From Megaustenia siamemsis (lineage: Eukaryota > Mollusca > Gastropoda > Stylommatophora > Ariophantidae), in the NCBI GenBank assembly GCA_032433765.1, contig JAVIAB010000160.1:15430307-15494306 (forward strand): a stretch of 64,000 nucleotides of DNA. Direction: 5' to 3'. Below are positions 59,571-64,000 of the stretch, one piece after another (the first letter of the stretch is position 1; every line of letters begins with the position of its first letter). A program made the position numbers and the translations under genes. The notes beneath the pieces were generated by a model, which worked only from the letters and a program-made list of their open reading frames with translations, did no database searches and was not told where the DNA came from.

Positions 59571-59909
59571 TGTAGGTTCCATGTGTGAGTCTGTCTAGTA
59601 ATAATTGTATTTTGCTTTAAAAGTGTGTCCAATTCACCCCCCCCCCTTTCCACCCCACAATTATTTTCTTATAATTTCTTCAACTGAAGGTGCATTTGTT
59701 CTGCGCCACAGTTCATCATGATGTCTCATTTGAAGTATTCTCCTTATGTACATGTTAATAATTGCCTGCTGATTCCACATATTAACCTGGTGTGCTTTGT
59801 CCATGCGTCTGATTCATACATGAGTTTGATGTGTGTGTGTCACATAATTTAAGTTTAGTTTTGATACCATTAGATAGTTCATATATTTTATATAATTAAT
59901 TAATACAAC

Positions 59910-60440
59910 ATCATCATGTGCTATACTACTTGACGCAGGTGATCATTTCCTTCCACAATTTTCTATCCACAGTGTATACTACCAGTCATTTTGTTGAATG
60001 TTTTCCATGCCATGACACCAAGCTATCCAATGTCTTCTCTCTTTGTCGTCCGCGATCTCTCTTTTCCTGTATTTTGCCAGTTGTAACCAAGTATTCCAAA
60101 TTCCCTCATCCCATGATGTGCCCGAAAAATGTTGATTGTTTCTTTCTTATGTTTCTTATGAGCTCCCTTTTTGTGTTGGCCTCTTTGAGAATGTCCTCAT
60201 TGGTCTTTTTAGCTGCCCAGGGAACTTTCAACATTCTTCTAAGAAATCTTATCTCTGTTGTCTAACATAGTCTTTTTATTTCTTTGTTTACTGTCCATGA
60301 TTCGCTTCCATAGGTTAGAATTGGTTCTATATAGCACCAATGAACTCTCTTTCTCACTGCTTCAGACATAGGTCTGTTGCACAAGACGTTTTTCATTTTC
60401 TGACAAGCTATTTTGGCCTGAGCTATTCTGCTTTTTAATT
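59910..60440 (-). pseudogene. LINE-A2 copy (minus)
   Basis: The minus-strand frame has EIRFLRRMLKVPWAAKKTNE, DILKEANTKRELIRNIRKKQ-like sequence, STFFGHIMG and KIQEKRDRGR, broken by stops, and a GATGATGATG tail at the left (complement at 59908-59920). Upstream it reaches YGSESWTVN. The subfamily is as at 63463-64000. It is truncated before the RT domain. Confidence 0.72.
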
Positions 60441-60689
60441 TCTAAACATTAACAAACAACAGAGGAAACAAAAAGAGACTAATAGGTCATCGGGCATCAG
60501 AAAAGAACGCAAACATTAAGATAGTAGCGGCTTGCCACAGGAAGTCACAATATTAAATAAGTACAAAAGAAAGAAAAACTGTGTACTATGATCACATATC
60601 CTTGTTTCATGTTTGTTTCCCATAATAAATGTTTCTGCCTTTTAAATTCTCGCAAAGTATGTTACAAAAGTTTGACAGATATTGTCTGC
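60441..60689. other. No feature recognised
   Basis: Short spacer with nothing supported. Confidence 0.4.
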
Positions 60690-61090
60690 GGCGGGAGTGG
60701 ATGCAGCTCTTGGATGGCTCCAAAGTGAACGCGTTAAATGGGGTGTATTGTCCAGGACACGCTGGTGTACACACAACGACATAGCTGATAGGCTCATTGG
60801 CAGCTCTTTCACTCAGTGTGTACTTACTCTGGACAAAGAGGAAATTGCCAAGTTTGTTCTTCATTCCTTAATTGAAAAGGAGCAGAATGGATGAGACAAT
60901 GATGCATAATTTGAGAGGCTGAGAAGTCTAAAGATGGAATGGGATCTGGTGGATCAGGAGTGCTTAGTGGGAAAAACAGATGTATCTATAATCAATACTC
61001 TACAGGAACAATCAGTCTGATTACGCTTAGAGCTGGGACGGACGGTGGAGCGGATATGGGGATGCCCCGACTGCAATGAAAGTGATTCCA
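60690..61090 (+). pseudogene. LINE RNase H C-terminus
   Basis: The frame reads WMQLLDGSKVNALNGVYCPG, HAGVHT, then after a one-base loss NDIADRLIGSS and LDKEEIAKFVLHSLIEKEQ. In a further frame it reads FERLRSLKMEWDLVDQECLV, LRLELGRTVERIWGCPDCNE. PGHAGVxxNDxADRLxG is the RNase H terminal block, and CPDCN closes the ORF as in other RNase H LINEs. At least two frameshifts and a stop are present. It is related in organisation to 49800-50260. Confidence 0.75.
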
Positions 61091-63147
61091 TAAATAGAAT
61101 AAAATAAACGTTTAAATTATTGGGATCTGAAGCAGCTAAAATGAACTTGTAAACGCAGTCACGTGTCAAATGAGACAGATATTCGTAGCTGATCATGGTA
61201 ACCAATCTTCGATGTGGGTAACATAGGAAACAATCTGAGATGTGGGTAACATACGAAACAATCTGAGATTGCTAACACAGATATTGATGTTGCAAGGTTA
61301 GCAACTTCAAACTCGCCAATTCTCCGCGGCTTTTCAACCGGTTAAGAAAAATGAAAACACACAAATTCCTTTAAAACCGGCCCGCTCAGACCTCTGACAT
61401 CTTTTACAAGAGTAATGGTATCAACATTCACGAGCTGAAATAAGTTTTAAACGAGATTGTGCCTACGTTTTCATTTCTCTTCTGCGTGTGTAGCTGTGGC
61501 ACAGTTATAAGTTGTTATTCGTGTATTATTGTTATTTTTTGTGCAACACTGACAGCAATAATTATATTCGTAGCAATAAGATAAGACCAAATCGTGCCTG
61601 TATGTGTTCTGTTTAACATTTCGGACAGGAAAGAGGAGGGTGGAAAGTGTTTTGTTTGGTTCTTATCTGGAGTTGCCCTGTGGATTTAGAAAATAATTAT
61701 TTAAATCACTTCACTTTAGTTTGTTACGGGGACAGAACATTTGTGACAAAACGGAAGTCGTTATTGGGCAAGAACAAATTGAAAACAAACGGATAAATTT
61801 ATAACAATCAATTAGAAATTAACAATTAGCGGACAATTTCTGCCAAAACTTCCCAATAGTTTTAGAATTTATTCTTTTAATGGACGCGCATTAAGTACGA
61901 GCACACGTAGAAATCATGGCACAACATTTGTACCGGCGAGGTGGAAAGGATAGCTGTTTGAGTTGAGATGCTTACAATGTGTACCACTAACTGCAGTAAA
62001 GCCTTAGGTTGGTTGTGCAAAGTTTATACCAGAGTGCCTGAAAGAGATAGGCTACCTCACCTCGCTGCGTGTGCCTAATGGAGTAATATCTTACGCAAGT
62101 GCACGCAGTGTTCGGTCATGATCGCAGACATGATTTTATTTTTGTCACTCAAGAATGCGTAAAAAAAGGGTCGCATGCCTAGCAAGGTGATTATACATAT
62201 ATATTATTTTTACATATTATATTTAAGAATCAGATTATTGTGAGAGGCGTGTTACGCGTTGAGATGCTCCAAACATTTATCTTGAAGAATTTGGAACCTA
62301 GTTGTGAACGAAATTCATGACAAATAGATGAGCATTGAGCAAAAACACAATTTTGTTTTCGTTATTCATTACAGGCTATTGATAGTCATGTGATAGTTAT
62401 TAACATATTCTTAAATGTTACTATATTCTTCACAATGTAATGTAATAAAACATGATGTTATAACAATGAAATCAGAAATGTTAATCATCGTTTTAAATTA
62501 GATGAGATGATACAGCTTTATGACTGATAAATTGCCACATGGCTAGTGGATATGTAGGTCACTCACCTGTAAATGTTGTCATGTAAGCTCAGCAACCTAA
62601 AACAATCTGCCTCTGGTTTATGAGGAGATTGCGTCATGAACCATCACAAGGTAATCCTAATACAATATCTGCCACGTGATCTCATCTCAGATGATAACAC
62701 TAACGTCACTACACAGCTTTCTCTTTCTTGATCTTACCCAGCATTCCTAGAAGAAAAGAAGAAAAAAAAAGAAATTCCCAGAAAACCATTCTTGTCTTAC
62801 TTAAATAGCTCATCAGGTAGTGCAGCTGATCTCATTATAGCAGTACCTGCAGTAGTGTCCCCGTGTCTCCTTCAGGTTTTGTTAATTATGGCGAGGAATC
62901 GACATTTCTACACCCAGTGTTCAGCTCTCTTTACCAGACAACGAAGAGTGTGCACATTAATGACTCACGTGACTCATTCATTATCCAAATATCTCAAACT
63001 CATTCCAACGACATCCTAATGGACCCGTCTCCGCATCGAATGTTCATTATCATACATCGACATTTCACTTTGTCGCTAATTTTGATATTGTAGAAAGAAG
63101 TGAGAAAGAACAGAAAGTAGATAGGGGAGAGAAGATTCAACAATAAT
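61091..63147. other. No gene recognised
   Basis: About 2 kb without any motif I can name. A short duplicated phrase (GATGTGGGTAACATA) occurs at 61210 and 61238. The frames at 62792-63093 are short and motif-free. Confidence 0.5.
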
Positions 63148-63312
63148 ATTATAATTTGAAAGCTTACCGGTTAACGTTGGATTTGAGCATTTATATGTTA
63201 CTTTGTATTTATTTATTTGTCACTCAGGGAATGGAGTATATAGTAAGTAATGTTCACATCACGCGCAAGGGCTTGTCAAAATAGTTTGGCAGGCCGGTTC
63301 TGGCCCACAGTT
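63148..63312. mobile_element. hAT MITE partial copy, inverted
   Basis: From AAGCTTACCGGTTAACGTTG to CAGGCCGGTTCTGGCCCACA this is the reverse complement of 58900-59060. The terminal CAGAGGT end is missing. Confidence 0.7.
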
Positions 63313-63462
63313 TAATGTTTCCCTTCTCTTGTTGTTAATCCATTTTAGCCTTTCTCGCTGCCTCGTTTAGGCAGCGCTGATGTGACTGATTTCAAGTAAG
63401 TTATTCTGTCCCTCTGAGACAGACAATGAACAACAAGAAATAATAACCATAATAGTAAAATA

Positions 63463-64000
63463 AAGCAACAAGGAAGGTCTAAATCTGAATAGTAAGAAAA
63501 CAAAAGTAATGGTTATATCGAAGAAAAAAACAATCAACACCATCATGTAGCATAAAATTAAACAGGACAAATCTGAAACAAGTGCAAAACGTCAAATACG
63601 TGGGCACAATAATAACATCGGATGGAAGATGCACTATAGAAATAAAAAAGCGGATAGCTCAGGCCAAAATAGCATTTTAGAAAATGAAAAACATCTTATG
63701 CAACAAATCTATGCCAATAGAAGTGAGAAAGAGAGTTCATTGGTGCTATATAGAACTAATTCTGACCTATGGAAGCGAATCATGGACAGTAATCAAATAA
63801 AAGAAAAGACGATTAGAGGCCACAGAGATGGGATTTCTCAGAAGAATGTTGAAAGTTGCCTGGACAGCCAAAAAGACCTATGAGGAAATTGTCCAAGAGA
63901 CCAACACAAAAAGGAAGCTAATAAAAAACATCAGAAAGAAACAATCAACATTTTTGGGGCACATCATGAGAAGAGGAAAATTAGAATACTTGGTTACAAC
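63463..64000 (+). pseudogene. LINE-A2, cut by the window edge
   Basis: In shifting frames: GLNLNSKKTKVMVISKKK, QNVKYVGTIITSDGRCTIEI, RIAQAKIAF, a stop, KMKNILCNKSMPIEVRKRVH, LILTYGSESWTV, EMGFLRRMLKVAWTAKKTYE, TKRKLIKNIRKKQSTFLGHI and MRRGKLEYLVT at the edge. It is a pseudogene so far, with at least two stops and a frameshift. It is the longest LINE-A2 sequence here and the reference for 22991-23187 and 59910-60440. Confidence 0.8.

Larger units (their letters stand above)
58775..59600 (-). pseudogene. LINE ORF2 C-terminus interrupted by a hAT MITE and a 54-bp array
   Basis: On the minus strand, joining across 58884-59264, the frame reads LHLELN, LENAAKDRKHWRKIVDGLFL and NGGQLMARREHH. AxDRxxWRxxVxGL is the usual end of LINE ORF2. 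Upstream the frame is DRLTHGTYREKG and then KYLGTHGNKTYRDRRGN, repeated five times by the 54-bp array without a frame change. The hAT insertion splits the frame, so it is dead. Confidence 0.65.

Noticed and set aside
61091..63147. Possible host exons in the quiet 2-kb region
   Set aside because: Frames are short, without motifs or convincing splice-site pairs. I cannot support a gene by eye.

Overview
The window looks like intergenic, repeat-dense DNA from an animal nuclear genome. It contains decayed non-LTR retrotransposons (LINEs) of at least four lineages, tRNA-derived SINEs with target-site duplications, mariner and hAT DNA transposons, and more than a dozen mini- and microsatellite arrays. 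There are no compact operon-like genes, and I found no convincing host gene, rRNA, intact tRNA or CRISPR array. The repeat style is compatible with a lophotrochozoan such as a mollusc, but that is a weak inference from general appearance. All family labels (LINE-A to LINE-D, SINE-A to SINE-D, rep-K) are my own, based on copies compared within the window.

Layout. 1-5 kb: a degenerate array, small tandem repeats and LINE scraps. 5.3-6.5 kb: a 67-bp array. 7-11 kb: a LINE-A copy nested in rep-K, an RNase H-bearing LINE-C and a broken DDE transposase. 12-20 kb: LINE-A/B/C remnants, 35-bp and 25-bp arrays and a perfect 28-bp inverted repeat. 20-26 kb: a SINE-B inverted dimer, three SINE-A copies with target duplications, a hAT element nested in rep-K and a TIR element. 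28.5-33.8 kb: a 24-bp array, a LINE-D reverse transcriptase and a 2.8-kb ATCT array. 34-39 kb: a 25-bp higher-order array, LINE-B pieces and a 47-bp array. 41-47 kb: two SINEs blown up from inside by 27-bp and 43-bp arrays. 47.9-52.6 kb: 61-bp and 12/24-bp arrays. 53-56 kb: SINE-C, a 31-bp array, a pentamer array and LINE-A. 57.3-58.7 kb: an almost intact mariner. 58.8-64 kb: a LINE tail hosting a hAT MITE and a 54-bp array, then more LINE remnants.

The most interesting theme is that many tandem arrays appear to have been seeded by transposable-element sequence. The 27-bp array is a repeated internal piece of SINE-C, with both halves of the SINE still flanking it. The 43-bp array is the A-box half of a SINE tRNA head. 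The 24-bp array resembles the 3' end of the LINE it touches. The TTTACC array is a SINE tail enclosed by the SINE's own target duplication. The 54-bp array repeats part of a LINE coding region. These genes do not work together as a system: they are independent mobile elements, nearly all dead, and only the mariner is close to coding competence.
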